Below, piece by piece: positions 1 through 8,081 of a stretch of 64,000 bases of DNA. The DNA comes from Jiangella sp. DSM 45060. Its GTDB lineage: Bacteria > Actinomycetota > Actinomycetes > Jiangellales > Jiangellaceae. The position numbers and the translations under genes are program-made. Each line of letters starts with the position of its first letter. The first letter of the stretch is position 1. The stretch spans positions 6,530,622-6,594,621 of the forward strand of contig NZ_LT629771.1 of assembly GCF_900105175.1 (NCBI RefSeq), in the 5' to 3' direction. The notes under the pieces are model-generated. The model saw only the letters and a list, made by a program, of their open reading frames with translations, searched no databases and was not told the DNA's origin.

Positions 1-1
1 A

Positions 2-379
2 ACCGACTCGTACGTCTTTACCGTCACAGATGGTGGATTCGCCAAACGAACCGTCGTCGAGGAATATCGTGTTCAGGGACGCGGGGGTTTGGGTATCAAG
101 GCGATGAAGATCAATGAAGACCGAGGCTCTCTCGTGGGTGCCCTGGTCGTCGGCGACGGCGACGAGGTACTCGCCATCCGGGCATCCGGAGGGGTGACGC
201 GTAGTCCTGTGGCGGACGTTCCCGCCAAGGGTCGTGACACCATGGGGGTCAAGTACGTTGCGCTCGGTGGCGACGATGTGGTCGTCGCCATCGCGCACAG
301 TGCCGAGGAAGACTCGGTGGAGGAGGCCGTCGAGGACGTGACGGGCTCCGAGATCGACGCGGAGGGTGATGGCTCGTGA
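2..379 (+). CDS. gyrA: DNA gyrase subunit A, C-terminal part (partial)
   Basis: This is the last 125 codons of GyrA, open at the left edge of the window. GyrA is the breakage-reunion subunit of the cytoplasmic type II topoisomerase that adds negative supercoils. The visible part belongs to the C-terminal DNA-wrapping beta-pinwheel: it carries blade-like repeats such as [24 protein letters not shown] and [11 protein letters not shown], and ends in an acidic tail ([16 protein letters not shown]), as in actinobacterial GyrA. The catalytic N-terminal domain is outside the window. The stop overlaps the GTG start of the DUF3566 gene by 4 nt (GTGA), the usual gyrA neighbour in Actinomycetota. Identification rests on the repeats and on this gene order. 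Confidence 0.95.
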   Translation, partial: TDSYVFTVTDGGFAKRTVVEEYRVQGRGGLGIKAMKINEDRGSLVGALVVGDGDEVLAIRASGGVTRSPVADVPAKGRDTMGVKYVALGGDDVVVAIAHSAEEDSVEEAVEDVTGSEIDAEGDGS

Positions 380-1419
380 CGAGCAGCGGCGCGACCGGGC
401 GTCCGGGGTCCGACCAGGACGCGCGTAAGAAGAACGCGCCTCCTGCGGACCGCCAGGACCAGCAGGCCAATGGCGCGAAGCCCGGGGCGCCCGGCAACAA
501 CGGGTCGCCCAACGGGCAGCGCGACGCCGACCCCGCGGTCGACAACCGCCGTCAGCAGGGTGGCGGGCAGCCGCGCGGTGCTGCCGCCGCTCGCGTCGCC
601 ACGCGCAACCGCTCGCGCGAGGACACCACGCCGCGCTCCGGCGGCGACGCCACGCAGAACCCGTGGTCCCGGCCGGCCGAGCAGCCCGCGCAGAACGGCG
701 GCCCGCAGAACGGCAACGGCCAGCGTGGCGGGCAGCCGCAGGGCAACGGCCAGCGGCCCGCCGGGCCCAGCTCGCCCAACGGCGGCCAGGCCGCCACTCC
801 GAACGCGCCGGTGCCGCCGCCGTCGCTGGTGGCGAAGCAGAACGCCGCCGCTCCGGCGGCGTTTCCCGCTGCTCCCGGCACGCCGCCCGGCCCCGTCCCG
901 GCCGCGCCCGTGCCGCCGTCCGACCTCGCCGCCGACACCCAGGCCAGCCTCGAGGCGGTCCCGCCGGCCACGCCGCGCACGTCCGGCTCGGCCAAAGCGG
1001 CCGCTTCCGCCACCCCGTCGCGGTCCACCAGTTCGCGCCGTCCCGGCCGGGTCCGCAAGGCCCGTCTCCGGCTGCTGCGGGTCGACCCCTGGTCGGTCAT
1101 GAAGACGGCGTTCCTGCTGTCGGTGGCGCTCGGTATCACCATGTTCGTCGCGGTCGCCGTGCTCTGGTCGGTGCTCGACGCTGCCGGTGTGTTCAGCTCC
1201 ATCGACGAGATCGTCACCGACATGACGGCGTCCGACAGCAACTCCGGCATCGACATCAACCAGTACGTCGAGCTGTCCCGGGTGCTCGGCTTCACCACCC
1301 TCATCGCGGTGGTCGACGTCGTGCTGCTGACGGCGCTGGCCACGCTGGGCGCGTTCCTGTACAACCTCTCCGCCAGCCTGCTCGGCGGCCTCGAGCTGAC
1401 CCTCGCCGAGGACGACTGA
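376..1419 (+). CDS. DUF3566 domain membrane protein downstream of gyrA
   Basis: The protein has 347 residues. Residues 1 to about 225 are a Pro/Gln/Asn/Ala-rich, probably disordered cytoplasmic region. Residues about 230-347 form the DUF3566 domain: a basic strip ([17 protein letters not shown]), a first membrane segment ([19 protein letters not shown]), an extracellular loop with Ser/Asp residues, and a second membrane segment ([19 protein letters not shown]). It is the counterpart of the small membrane protein that follows gyrA in mycobacteria (Rv0007), whose function is unclear. The start is the GTG that overlaps the gyrA stop, so the two genes are translationally coupled. The long low-complexity N-terminus is common in this family and varies in length. 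Confidence 0.9.
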   Translation: MTSSGATGRPGSDQDARKKNAPPADRQDQQANGAKPGAPGNNGSPNGQRDADPAVDNRRQQGGGQPRGAAAARVATRNRSREDTTPRSGGDATQNPWSRPAEQPAQNGGPQNGNGQRGGQPQGNGQRPAGPSSPNGGQAATPNAPVPPPSLVAKQNAAAPAAFPAAPGTPPGPVPAAPVPPSDLAADTQASLEAVPPATPRTSGSAKAAASATPSRSTSSRRPGRVRKARLRLLRVDPWSVMKTAFLLSVALGITMFVAVAVLWSVLDAAGVFSSIDEIVTDMTASDSNSGIDINQYVELSRVLGFTTLIAVVDVVLLTALATLGAFLYNLSASLLGGLELTLAEDD

Positions 1420-1506
1420 TCCGGCACCCGCGGCGGCGGTCAGCCGGTTTGGGTTGGCCGCCGACGGTGAGGTACGCTGGCGCGGCGCACTCGGTGCGAG
1501 ATTCCC

Positions 1507-1580
1507 GGGCCTATAGCTCAGACGGTTAGAGCGCTTCCCTGATAAGGAAGAGGTCACAGGTTCAAGTCCTGTTAGGCCCA
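1507..1580 (+). tRNA. tRNA-Ile (GAT anticodon)
   Basis: A 74-nt cloverleaf. The acceptor arms GGGCCTA (1507-1513) and TAGGCCC (1573-1579) pair fully, with discriminator A1580. The D arm contains AGCTCAGACGGTTAGAGC. The anticodon arm CTTCC-CTGATAA-GGAAG gives anticodon GAT, and the T arm contains GTTCAAGTC. CCA is not encoded. It is followed directly by a hairpin terminator. tRNA-Ile(GAT) after gyrA is a conserved actinobacterial arrangement outside the rRNA operons. Confidence 0.97.
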
Positions 1581-1590
1581 CCCAGCTCAG

Positions 1591-1622
1591 AGCCCCTATC
1601 GACACCTTCGGTAGGGGCTTTC
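1591..1622 (+). terminator. Terminator hairpin after tRNA-Ile
   Basis: AGCCCCTA and TAGGGGCT form an 8-bp stem around a short loop (tcgacaccttcgg region), followed by TTTCG. It lies 10 nt past the tRNA 3' end and looks like an intrinsic terminator with a short T tract. Confidence 0.75.
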
Positions 1623-1624
1623 GT

Positions 1625-1993
1625 GTGCCCATGCCACATGATGTGCGCATGGAGCCCGAAGAGGAAGACCCCGCGCTTCTCGTGGGATCGTTCGTGGTCG
1701 AAGCCGGCCGCCGCCAGGCCTGGCCGTTCGTCAACCTCTACAACCCGGATACCGACCGTGAGGTCAGGTTGTTCATCGACACGACCTTCTCGGTGCACCC
1801 AGGCTGGCCGGCGTTGGAGCAGGACGACGACCCGGTCCTCAACGTCCTGGATTCCCTGCAGGGGCAGACGGTCAGAGCCGTCGAGCGGCCGAACGGTGCC
1901 CTCCGCCTCGTGCTCGACGACGACTACCTCCAGATCGACGGCGTCGACAATCGCCTGACCACACACTCGCCGTGGTCGATCGGCGCTCCATAG
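1625..1993 (+). CDS. Small acidic protein of unknown function (DUF6188-like)
   Basis: The protein has up to 122 residues and no membrane segment or signal peptide. It is acidic, with alternating hydrophobic patterns expected of a beta-rich fold, and ends in a strand-like segment (GALRLVLDDDYLQIDGVDNR). This resembles short DUF6188-type proteins of actinobacteria, but I hold that match loosely. The start is uncertain: GTG at 1625, ATG at 1631 or ATG at 1649 (MEPEEEDPALL). None has a convincing Shine-Dalgarno sequence, and the first overlaps the tail of the tRNA terminator. It overlaps the upstream part of the next reading frame but ends before that gene's likely start. Confidence 0.6.
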   Translation: MPMPHDVRMEPEEEDPALLVGSFVVEAGRRQAWPFVNLYNPDTDREVRLFIDTTFSVHPGWPALEQDDDPVLNVLDSLQGQTVRAVERPNGALRLVLDDDYLQIDGVDNRLTTHSPWSIGAP

Positions 1994-2058
1994 CGCTTCG
2001 TGCTGTCCGGGCCGTCGCCCCGGGCCACCGTCCACGCACCCCCGAAGGGACCGCTTCC

Positions 2059-2589
2059 ATGCACCGTAGGCGCTTCGCCCTGCCCGCTCTCGCCCTCGTC
2101 GCCGTGGCCGCCTGCGGCTCGTCCGGCGACGGCGACGAGTTCGCCCCCGCCGACGTCGACTTCGCGCGGCAGATGATCCCGCACCACGCCCAGGCCGTCG
2201 AGATGGCCGCCATGCTGCCGGACGACGGCGTCAGCCCGGAGCTGGTCGAGCTGGCCGCCGCCATCGCCGGCGCCCAGCAGCCGGAGATCGATCAGATGAC
2301 CGCGATGCTGGACCGCTGGGGCTTCGTGCCGCCGCCGCTGGAGGGCGGTCACGCACACGAGATGGCAGGCATGCTCACCGAGGAGGACCTCGCCGCGCTG
2401 GACGCCGCCGCCGGCGCCGAGTTCGAGCGGATGTGGCTGACCATGATGATCGAGCACCACGAGGGCGCCATCGACATCGCCGAGACGCAGCTCGACGACG
2501 GTATCGACCCGGAGGCGCGCGAGCTGGCCGAGGAGATCGTCGACACCCAGCAGGCCGAGATCATGCGGATGGAGCGAATGCTGGAGTGA
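2059..2589 (+). CDS. DUF305 family lipoprotein
   Basis: The protein has 176 residues. It begins with a lipoprotein signal (basic MHRRRF, hydrophobic core, lipobox ending AAC at Cys19), so the mature protein is probably anchored on the outer face of the membrane. The rest is a DUF305 domain, a ferritin-like four-helix fold, with the duplicated hallmark MIPHHAQAVEMA (about residue 42) and MMIEHHEGAIDIA (about residue 133). The His/Met-rich helices in this family are thought to bind metal, often copper. ATG 2059 was chosen over an in-frame start 87 nt upstream because GAAGGGA precedes it and the signal peptide starts there. No copper gene is adjacent, so the metal role is inferred from the family only. 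Confidence 0.88.
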   Translation: MHRRRFALPALALVAVAACGSSGDGDEFAPADVDFARQMIPHHAQAVEMAAMLPDDGVSPELVELAAAIAGAQQPEIDQMTAMLDRWGFVPPPLEGGHAHEMAGMLTEEDLAALDAAAGAEFERMWLTMMIEHHEGAIDIAETQLDDGIDPEARELAEEIVDTQQAEIMRMERMLE

Positions 2590-2674
2590 CGTGATTCCGA
2601 TGTCGCCCTGCTGTCGCCGGGATCTCTGCGTTAACCTCACACGAGAGTCGACCACCGTCTGGAGGCGGACCATC

Positions 2675-2815
2675 GTGTTCAACAAGAAGATCCTGTTCGG
2701 AGCGGTCGTGGCCGTGGTGGGGTACCTCGGTTACCGCCGTTACCAGTCCGGACAGGCCGAGCAGGACCTGTGGGCCGAGGCAACGGATCCGATCCCGCCC
2801 GCCGACCCGCGCTGA
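2675..2815 (+). CDS. DLW-39 family small protein
   Basis: A 46-residue protein with an N-terminal hydrophobic segment (ILFGAVVAVVGYLGY), then RRYQSGQAEQDLWAEATD. The QDLWAEATD stretch is the hallmark of the DLW-39 family, tiny actinobacterial proteins found beside the gyrA/tRNA-Ile/tRNA-Ala segment, as here. It is probably a single-pass membrane protein with a short cytoplasmic tail. GTG 2675 is preferred because GGAGGCGG lies 8-14 nt upstream. Function is unknown. Confidence 0.8.
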   Translation: MFNKKILFGAVVAVVGYLGYRRYQSGQAEQDLWAEATDPIPPADPR

Positions 2816-2890
2816 CCCACCCACTGACGGCCACGTGAGTCCTCGCTCGTTCGCGGCGAGGTCTGCGTGGCCGTTCGCTGTCTCGCCGAC

Positions 2891-2920
2891 TTGAAGTTGA
2901 CGCAGCGTCAACGATTACCG
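2891..2920 (+). promoter_or_regulatory. MerR/TipA-type promoter with operator palindrome
   Basis: TTGAAG (2891-2896) and TACCGT (2915-2920) are separated by 18 bp, longer than the usual 17. The palindrome TTGACG-CAG-CGTCAA (2897-2911) lies between them. A dyad inside an over-long spacer is the signature of promoters that MerR-family regulators activate by DNA distortion. Its position just ahead of the MerR gene suggests autoregulation. Confidence 0.6.
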
Positions 2921-2948
2921 TCGTGGACGGATCGGAGAGTCCGGTCCG

Positions 2949-3719
2949 GTGAACGACACGGAACAGACGATGAGCTGGTCGATCAACGAGGTGGCGCGGG
3001 CGTCCGGGGTGACGTCGCGGACGCTGCGGCACTACCACGCGATCGGGCTGCTCGAGCCCGCGTGGACGGCCGACGGCGGCCGGCGCTACTACGAGCAGGA
3101 GCAGCTGCTGCGGTTGCAGCGCATCCTGCTGCTGCGTGAGCTCGGGCTCGGGCTGGAGGCCATCGGCGAGGCACTCGCCGCACAGGACGGCGCCGGCGCC
3201 GTCGACGTGTTGCGGCGGCATCGCGCCTGGCTGCTGGCCGAGCGCGATCGGCTCGACCAGTTGGTCGCGACCGTGGAGTCCACCATGACCACCCTCGAGG
3301 AGGGAGGAACCATGACGGCGAACTCGATGTTCGAGGGGTTCGAGCAGAACCCGTACGAGGAGGAGGCGCGCTCCCGCTGGGGCGACCTCGCCGTCGACGA
3401 CGCGACCGCCCGCATCCGCGGCTGGTCGGCGGAGCAGGCGGAGCTGGCGAAGTCGGGGTTCGGTGCGGCCATGGACACCCTGCGCACGCTGCGCGCCGAC
3501 GGTGCTCCCGTCGACGACGCGCGGGTGCAGGAGGTCGTCGACCAGCATCACCGGTGGCTGTGCCTGTTCTGGACCCCGAACCGCGAGTCCTACCGCGGCC
3601 TCGCCGACCTCTACGTCGATGACGACCGCTTCCGCCAGAGCGTCGGCCAGGGCGACGATGCGCTGGTCGAGTACCTTCGCGACGCGATGAAGGCCTACGC
3701 CGACGAGCGGCTGACCTAG
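2949..3719 (+). CDS. tipA: MerR-family regulator with TipAS drug-recognition domain
   Basis: The protein has 256 residues. Residues 8-75 are a MerR winged helix (SINEVARASGVTSRTLRHYH, then LLEPAWTADGGRRYY), followed by a dimerisation helix to about residue 120. Residues about 130-256 match the TipAS ligand domain (FEGFEQNPYEEEARSRWGD), which in Streptomyces lividans captures thiopeptide antibiotics. GTG 2949 has GGAGAG 9 nt upstream; ATG 2970 is an alternative. Inside the gene a strong ribosome site (GAGGAGGGAGGAACC) stands right before ATG 3312, which would yield the ligand domain alone, as in S. lividans tipA where long and short forms are made from one gene. No drug-efflux gene adjoins it, so it may act chiefly on its own promoter. 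Confidence 0.88.
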   Translation: MNDTEQTMSWSINEVARASGVTSRTLRHYHAIGLLEPAWTADGGRRYYEQEQLLRLQRILLLRELGLGLEAIGEALAAQDGAGAVDVLRRHRAWLLAERDRLDQLVATVESTMTTLEEGGTMTANSMFEGFEQNPYEEEARSRWGDLAVDDATARIRGWSAEQAELAKSGFGAAMDTLRTLRADGAPVDDARVQEVVDQHHRWLCLFWTPNRESYRGLADLYVDDDRFRQSVGQGDDALVEYLRDAMKAYADERLT

Positions 3720-3831
3720 GGTGTAGCCGCCCGGGTTCGGGCATGAATTCGCTGTACAACGCGGTGACGCGCTATGGTTGCTGGCGCGGTCCGGCCCTGC
3801 GCCCTCGGTGCGGTGGCCGCTCCGCACCAGC

Positions 3832-3907
3832 GGGGACGTAGCTCAATTGGCAGAGCACCGCCTTTGCAAGGCGGGGGTTAGGGGTTCGATTCCCCTCGTC
3901 TCCACCA
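3832..3907 (+). tRNA. tRNA-Ala (TGC anticodon)
   Basis: Acceptor arms GGGGACG (3832-3838) and CGTCTCC (3897-3903) pair with one G-T wobble; A3904 is the discriminator and CCA (3905-3907) is encoded. The anticodon arm CCGCC-TTTGCAA-GGCGG gives TGC, and the T arm carries GGTTCGATTCC. It is the second of the paired Ile/Ala tRNA genes near gyrA. Confidence 0.97.
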
Positions 3908-4135
3908 GCGCTAACAGCGACCCCGGGCCGTGTACGGCATGCGACGGACCTTCGCCCCTGTTCGATGATCAGGTTCGGGGGTACGGATGATCATGGGTCG
4001 CCTCACGCCCAGCCCCCGCACCGAGGCGGCCAAGTCCCCGCACCGGGGTCTGTCCCCCATTTCAGCGCCCCGGTACGGGGGCGCCAGCGCCTGCGGTGAG
4101 CAGCCCGGGAATGCCGCGCTCATGCCGACCATCGG

Positions 4136-4342
4136 CTAGGCCTGGCGGGTGCGGGTCGGCCGGATGGTCGAGCCGACGATGCGCATCTCGTACTGGTCGG
4201 CGACGAACGTGGTGTGCTGGTGGGCGCCCGCGTGGTCGCGCGCCGCCGCGTCGGCCGTGGAGTAGCGGACGAACTGGCGGCCGATCCAGGCGCAGTCGAC
4301 GCAGCGACCCCGATAGCGCAGCTGGCCAGGAGCCTGGGACAT
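4136..4342 (-). CDS. Small protein of unknown function with CxxC motif
   Basis: A 68-residue frame reading toward tRNA-Ala. Near the N-terminus is RYRGRCVDCAWIGRQFVRYS, followed by an Ala/His-rich helix (AAARDHAGAHQH) and a short beta-like segment (FVADQYEMRIVGSTIR). The GxCxxCxWxG pattern and helix resemble short actinobacterial proteins of unknown role that may bind zinc, but I do not recognise a named family. Codon use is G/C at third positions as in its neighbours, which supports coding. The upstream 65 bp could hold a promoter shared with the divergent phosphotransferase gene. Confidence 0.55.
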   Translation of the reverse strand: MSQAPGQLRYRGRCVDCAWIGRQFVRYSTADAAARDHAGAHQHTTFVADQYEMRIVGSTIRPTRTRQA

Positions 4343-4407
4343 GTCGGCAGAATAACCGGCGACAATGCACTGGGCCTCAGTAGCGACTACTGGTCTATCG
4401 TGACCCG

Positions 4408-5280
4408 GTGCTGCCCGACGCCGTCCTGATGAGCCTCACCGGCCGGCCACCCGCCGACGTGGCGGAGGTCGAGGAGACGCCGCTGCGCGAGGGCACCGGC
4501 GCGGCGACCGCCGGGTTGACGCGGGTGACGGTGCGGCTGCGCGACGGCGTGACGGCGACGGCGATCCGGAAGGAGTTCCGTCCGCTGACGTCGGGGCGGC
4601 ACCGGCACGGCGCGACCGACCCGCGGCACTGGGCGTATTGGCGGCGCGAGCCGCTGGCGTACGCGTCGGGACTCCTGCCGGACGGGCCGGGGCTGCGGGC
4701 GCCGCGCTGCTACGGCGTCGTCGGCGAGGCGGTGTACCTGGAGGACGTGGGCTCCGCGCCGGTCGACGTGCGGACGGCGGCGCGGCAGCTGGGCGCGTGG
4801 CAGGCCGGCGCCGCGCTGCCTGACGTGGCCTGGCTGGGCGGTCACCAGCTGGCGCAGCGGGTCGCGGTCTCCGGGCTCGACTGGTCCGCCGTCGACGCCG
4901 ACGAGCGGGCGCGGCGGCTGTGGTCGCGCCGCGACGAGCTGCTGGCGCGGCTGGGCGCGCTACCGCACGTGCTCTCCCACGGCGACGTGCATCCGGACAA
5001 CCTGCGCGCCGACGGGCCGGACACCGTCGCGCTGGACTGGGGCACGCTGGGCGCCGCGCCGGTGGGGGCCGACCTAGCGCACCTCATGCTGGGCGCGCGG
5101 ACCGCCCTGCTGGACGACTACCTGGCCGGCGCCGGTGGGGCCGTCTCGCGCGACGACGTCGAGGCGGGCTGCCGGGCGACGCTGGGGCTGGTCGGCGCCA
5201 GCCGCGTGCACTGGATGCTCGCGACCGGCGCCGCCGTCCCGCCCGGCTACGTCGACTTCCTGTGGGCGAACCGACCGTGA
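4408..5280 (+). CDS. Aminoglycoside phosphotransferase (APH)-fold kinase
   Basis: The protein has 290 residues with an APH/choline-kinase fold. The Brenner motif HGDVHPDNL (about residue 191) supplies the catalytic Asp and Asn, and LDWGTLG (about residue 211) supplies the metal-binding Asp. The N-lobe contains IRKEFRPL with a likely ATP-binding Lys. Such proteins phosphorylate a small-molecule hydroxyl. The substrate here is unknown, and drug resistance should not be assumed. The start is GTG 4408 (ATG 4429 is possible); no clear ribosome site is visible. It meets the flavoenzyme gene tail to tail, only 3 bp apart. Confidence 0.8.
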   Translation: MLPDAVLMSLTGRPPADVAEVEETPLREGTGAATAGLTRVTVRLRDGVTATAIRKEFRPLTSGRHRHGATDPRHWAYWRREPLAYASGLLPDGPGLRAPRCYGVVGEAVYLEDVGSAPVDVRTAARQLGAWQAGAALPDVAWLGGHQLAQRVAVSGLDWSAVDADERARRLWSRRDELLARLGALPHVLSHGDVHPDNLRADGPDTVALDWGTLGAAPVGADLAHLMLGARTALLDDYLAGAGGAVSRDDVEAGCRATLGLVGASRVHWMLATGAAVPPGYVDFLWANRP

Positions 5281-5283
5281 CGG

Positions 5284-7587
5284 TCAGCTCGTCACGGCCG
5301 CCGGCGTGGCGCTGGGCGCGACGTTGAAGTTGTGGCGGAACACGTTGGCGGGGTCGTAGCGGTCCTTGACCTCGCGCAGCCGCTGCATCGTCGCCGGCGG
5401 GAAGGCCGCGGCCAGCGCCTCGGGGCTCTGGTCGGTCTCGAAGCTGAGGTACATGCCGGAGAAGAACGGCCGCAGCGTCGCCCACGCCTCGTCCAGCCGG
5501 CGGGCGTTGGCGCCCATCGCCGTCACCGAGAAGTTCGCCGACCGGTGCGCGTACGCCGTCGCGTCGGCCGGGACGTCGGAGACGGCGCCGCCCACGGCGC
5601 GGAGCTGGAAGAAGTAGATCGCGCCGCTGGTCAGAGCCGCCGCGGCCGCCGCGGCGAACTCGGGAGTGAGGTGCTCGACGAGGCCGCTGTGGGCCACCGG
5701 CTCGCCGGTCGCGACGTGGGCGGTGGCCGCGACGTTCTGCATGATGCCGGCGTACGGGGTGATCGTCACCTCCTGGTCGTAGAGCGGCGCGATCGACGCG
5801 ATCTCCTGCAGCCGCGCGATCACGACCTCGGGGTCGTCGGACTCGACGACGCTGCGGCTCTGCGCGACCGCCGGCTGGCCGTTCCGCGGCGGGCCCATGA
5901 CGAGGAAGCTGGTGAGGTCGCGGGGCGCGTTCTCGACGACGGACCCCCAGCGGACCAGGTAGTCGGCGATGTCGTCGGGCACCTGGGTGAGGAAGCCCCA
6001 GCCGACGTCGCCCACCTCGTCGGCGACGAGATCGAAGGACGTGACGATGCCGACGTTGCCGCCGGCGCCGCGCACCGCCCAGAACAGATCCGGGTGCTCC
6101 GTCTCGCTGGCCCGGACGACGGACCCGTCGGCCAGCACGACCTCGGCCGCCCGCAGGTGGTCGATGGTCAGCCCGTGCGACCGCGACAGGTACCCGATGC
6201 CCCCGGCCGTCGCCAGCCCGCCCACCCCGACGCCCCCGTAGTCGCCTGACGACAACGCCCACCCGTGCGGAGCCAGCGCCGCCGCCACGTCCGCCCACCG
6301 TGCGCCGGCCCCGACCCGCACCAGCCGCTCCGAAGCATCCAGCACCTCGATCCCGTTCAGCCCGCCGACGTCGATGACCAGTCCGCCGTCGTTCGTCGAC
6401 CGGCCGCTGATGCCGTGGCCGCCGCTGCGGACGCCGAGCGGGAGGTCGGGGTGGCGCCGCGCGTACGCCAGCGCCTCGACCACCTGGTCCGTCGTCGACG
6501 GGCGCAGCACCAGGCCGGGTGCGCCGCCGCGCAGGTAGCCACCGCGCGCCGTCCGGTAGCCGGGGTCGCCGGGCTCGACGGCGGTGTCGCGCAGCGCCTC
6601 CGGCACGCCGTCGTAGTCGATGCCGTCGCGGCGGGCCGCGGTGGCCGCCGCCGGGCGGATCCGCTCCCCGGTCGAGCCGGCCGGCAGCGCGTCGTCGACG
6701 GCCTCGCGCAGCGCCGGCATGACCTCCTCGGCGAACTGCTGCATGGTGCGCGGGTCGTCGCCCATGACGATGAAGGTGCCGATGCCGTCCTCGACCACCA
6801 TGGGCAGCAGGTCGTCGACCCAGTCCTGGCTGGTGCCCTGCAGGAAACCGGTGCGCGACGAGGCGAACCGGCCGCCGAGGTTCACCATGCGGCGGATCTC
6901 GCGCGGGTCGCGCCCGGCCGACCGCGCCGCCTCGTCGATGATCGCGTTGCCGCGCTTCAGGTCGCCCGGCTCGAGGTACGGCAGGCTCGGCAGCCAGCCG
7001 TCGCCCTTCTCGCCGATCAACCGGAGCATGCGCGGCTTCAGCGCGCCGATCCACAGCGGGATCGGGTGCTTCGGCGCCGGGCCGCGCTTGGCGCCGTCGA
7101 GCCGGTAGAACTCGCCGCCGACCCGGGCGCCGCCGCGCGCGTCGACGTCCCACAGCGCCCGGATGACGTCGATCGCCTCGCTGAGCGCCTGCACGGCCTC
7201 GCCCGGAGCGAGCCGCCGTCCGCCCATCGCCTCGATCGCGTCCCAGAAGCCGCCCGCGCCGAGCCCGAGCTCGGCCCGTCCGTCGGAGAGCAGGTCGAGG
7301 CTGGCCGCGGCCCGCGCGAGGACGGCCGGCGTGCGCAGCGGGATGCTGTGGACGTTCGCGGACAGCCGCACCCGCGACGTCCGCGCCGCGACCCAGGTGA
7401 GCAGCGTCCACGTGTCGAGGAACGCCGGCTGGTACGGGTGGTCCTGGAACGTCACGACGTCGAACCCGAGCTCTTCGCTCAGCTGCGCGAGCGTGACGGG
7501 CGTCTGGGGCGACTGGTTGGTGGGCGTGATGAAGGTGCCGAACTCGAGACGGTGGCCGTAGTTCACGCTTCTCAGTCTGCGGATCAC
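5284..7587 (-). CDS. Fused luciferase-like (LLM) flavin oxidoreductase and FAD-linked oxidase
   Basis: One uninterrupted frame of 767 codons joins two flavoenzymes. Residues about 10-300 are a luciferase-like monooxygenase domain (FGTFITPTNQSPQTPVTLAQ; ELGLGAGGFWDAIEAMGG; PIPLWIGALKPRML). Residues about 340-767 are a berberine-bridge/GlcD-type FAD oxidase (VLRPSTTDQVVEAL; PLGVRSGGHGISGRS with the His that usually carries covalent FAD; GVGVGGLATAGGIGYLSRSHG) ending in the BBE motif YDPANVFRHNFNV. The first domain would use FMN or F420, the second FAD. GTG 7587 is the longest start; GTG 7566 (MNYGHRLEF) is also plausible. It is divergent from an HxlR regulator with a palindrome between them. 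Substrate unknown. Confidence 0.85.
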   Translation of the reverse strand: MIRRLRSVNYGHRLEFGTFITPTNQSPQTPVTLAQLSEELGFDVVTFQDHPYQPAFLDTWTLLTWVAARTSRVRLSANVHSIPLRTPAVLARAAASLDLLSDGRAELGLGAGGFWDAIEAMGGRRLAPGEAVQALSEAIDVIRALWDVDARGGARVGGEFYRLDGAKRGPAPKHPIPLWIGALKPRMLRLIGEKGDGWLPSLPYLEPGDLKRGNAIIDEAARSAGRDPREIRRMVNLGGRFASSRTGFLQGTSQDWVDDLLPMVVEDGIGTFIVMGDDPRTMQQFAEEVMPALREAVDDALPAGSTGERIRPAAATAARRDGIDYDGVPEALRDTAVEPGDPGYRTARGGYLRGGAPGLVLRPSTTDQVVEALAYARRHPDLPLGVRSGGHGISGRSTNDGGLVIDVGGLNGIEVLDASERLVRVGAGARWADVAAALAPHGWALSSGDYGGVGVGGLATAGGIGYLSRSHGLTIDHLRAAEVVLADGSVVRASETEHPDLFWAVRGAGGNVGIVTSFDLVADEVGDVGWGFLTQVPDDIADYLVRWGSVVENAPRDLTSFLVMGPPRNGQPAVAQSRSVVESDDPEVVIARLQEIASIAPLYDQEVTITPYAGIMQNVAATAHVATGEPVAHSGLVEHLTPEFAAAAAAALTSGAIYFFQLRAVGGAVSDVPADATAYAHRSANFSVTAMGANARRLDEAWATLRPFFSGMYLSFETDQSPEALAAAFPPATMQRLREVKDRYDPANVFRHNFNVAPSATPAAVTS

Positions 7588-7614
7588 GAGCGTCGTTGGC
7601 CAACTGCCCGTTAG

Positions 7615-7635
7615 CGACTTACTATGAGTGAGTGG
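7615..7635. promoter_or_regulatory. Probable HxlR operator between divergent genes
   Basis: ACTTACT-ATG-AGTGAGT (7617-7633) is an inverted repeat with one mismatch, and the outer bases extend it to 7/9 matching positions. It covers the GTG start of the HxlR gene and lies about 30 bp from the flavoenzyme start, so binding could repress both. Inferred from symmetry and position. Confidence 0.5.
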
Positions 7636-8015
7636 CTATCGAGACCAGACTCGTGCCGGACCGGCCGGAGACCGGGTTCGAGCACATCGACGACGAGAAG
7701 TGCCGCCTCTTCACCGGCTATATCGAGATCATCGGTAAGAAGTGGAGCGGCGGCATCATGCTGGCCGGCGTCCGCGGCGCGCGGCGGTTCGTGGAGTACC
7801 GCGCGGCGGTGCACGGCATCTCCGACCGGCTGCTGAACCAGCGGCTCAAGGAGCTCGAGGCGGAAGGGCTGATCGAGCGGACCGTCGTGCCGACGACGCC
7901 CGTGCTCGTGCAGTACCAGCCGACCGAGCGGGGGCGGAGCCTGATGCGCGCGCTCGAGCCGTTGGTCGCCTGGGGCGTGGACGATCACGAGCGGCAGCTG
8001 CGGGAGCACGGCTAG
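7632..8015 (+). CDS. HxlR-family winged-helix regulator
   Basis: The protein has 127 residues. The HxlR domain spans most of it: CRLFTGYIEIIGKKWSGGIML is the first helix set, FVEYRAAVHGISDRLLNQRLKELEAEGLIERTV contains the recognition helix (SDRLLNQRLKELE) and wing, and the C-terminal helix includes GRSLMRALEPLVAWG. The Cys near residue 25 matches the conserved Cys of HxlR proteins that sense aldehydes or redox state. The GTG start lies within an inverted repeat and has no ribosome site, so the transcript may be leaderless. It probably controls the divergent flavoenzyme fusion and itself. Confidence 0.85.
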   Translation: MAIETRLVPDRPETGFEHIDDEKCRLFTGYIEIIGKKWSGGIMLAGVRGARRFVEYRAAVHGISDRLLNQRLKELEAEGLIERTVVPTTPVLVQYQPTERGRSLMRALEPLVAWGVDDHERQLREHG

Positions 8016-8081
8016 CCGCACTCTCGGCACGCCGCGCTGCCTACGATGGGTGAGCCCTCGGCCGCGACTCGAAGGAGACCC

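Noticed and set aside
73-1734. A 553-codon minus-strand frame over the DUF3566 gene and tRNA-Ile.
   Set aside because: It runs antisense to gyrA, the DUF3566 gene and a tRNA, is Arg/Gly-rich low complexity and has no family motif.
3778-3990. A 70-codon frame across tRNA-Ala.
   Set aside because: It reads through the tRNA cloverleaf and has no homology features.
4408-5280. Aminoglycoside resistance gene.
   Set aside because: Only the general kinase fold is visible; there is no close match to known resistance enzymes and no mobile context.
5084-7603. An 839-codon minus-strand frame over the fused flavoenzyme.
   Set aside because: It is another frame of the same region; the flavin-binding motifs are all in the 767-codon frame.
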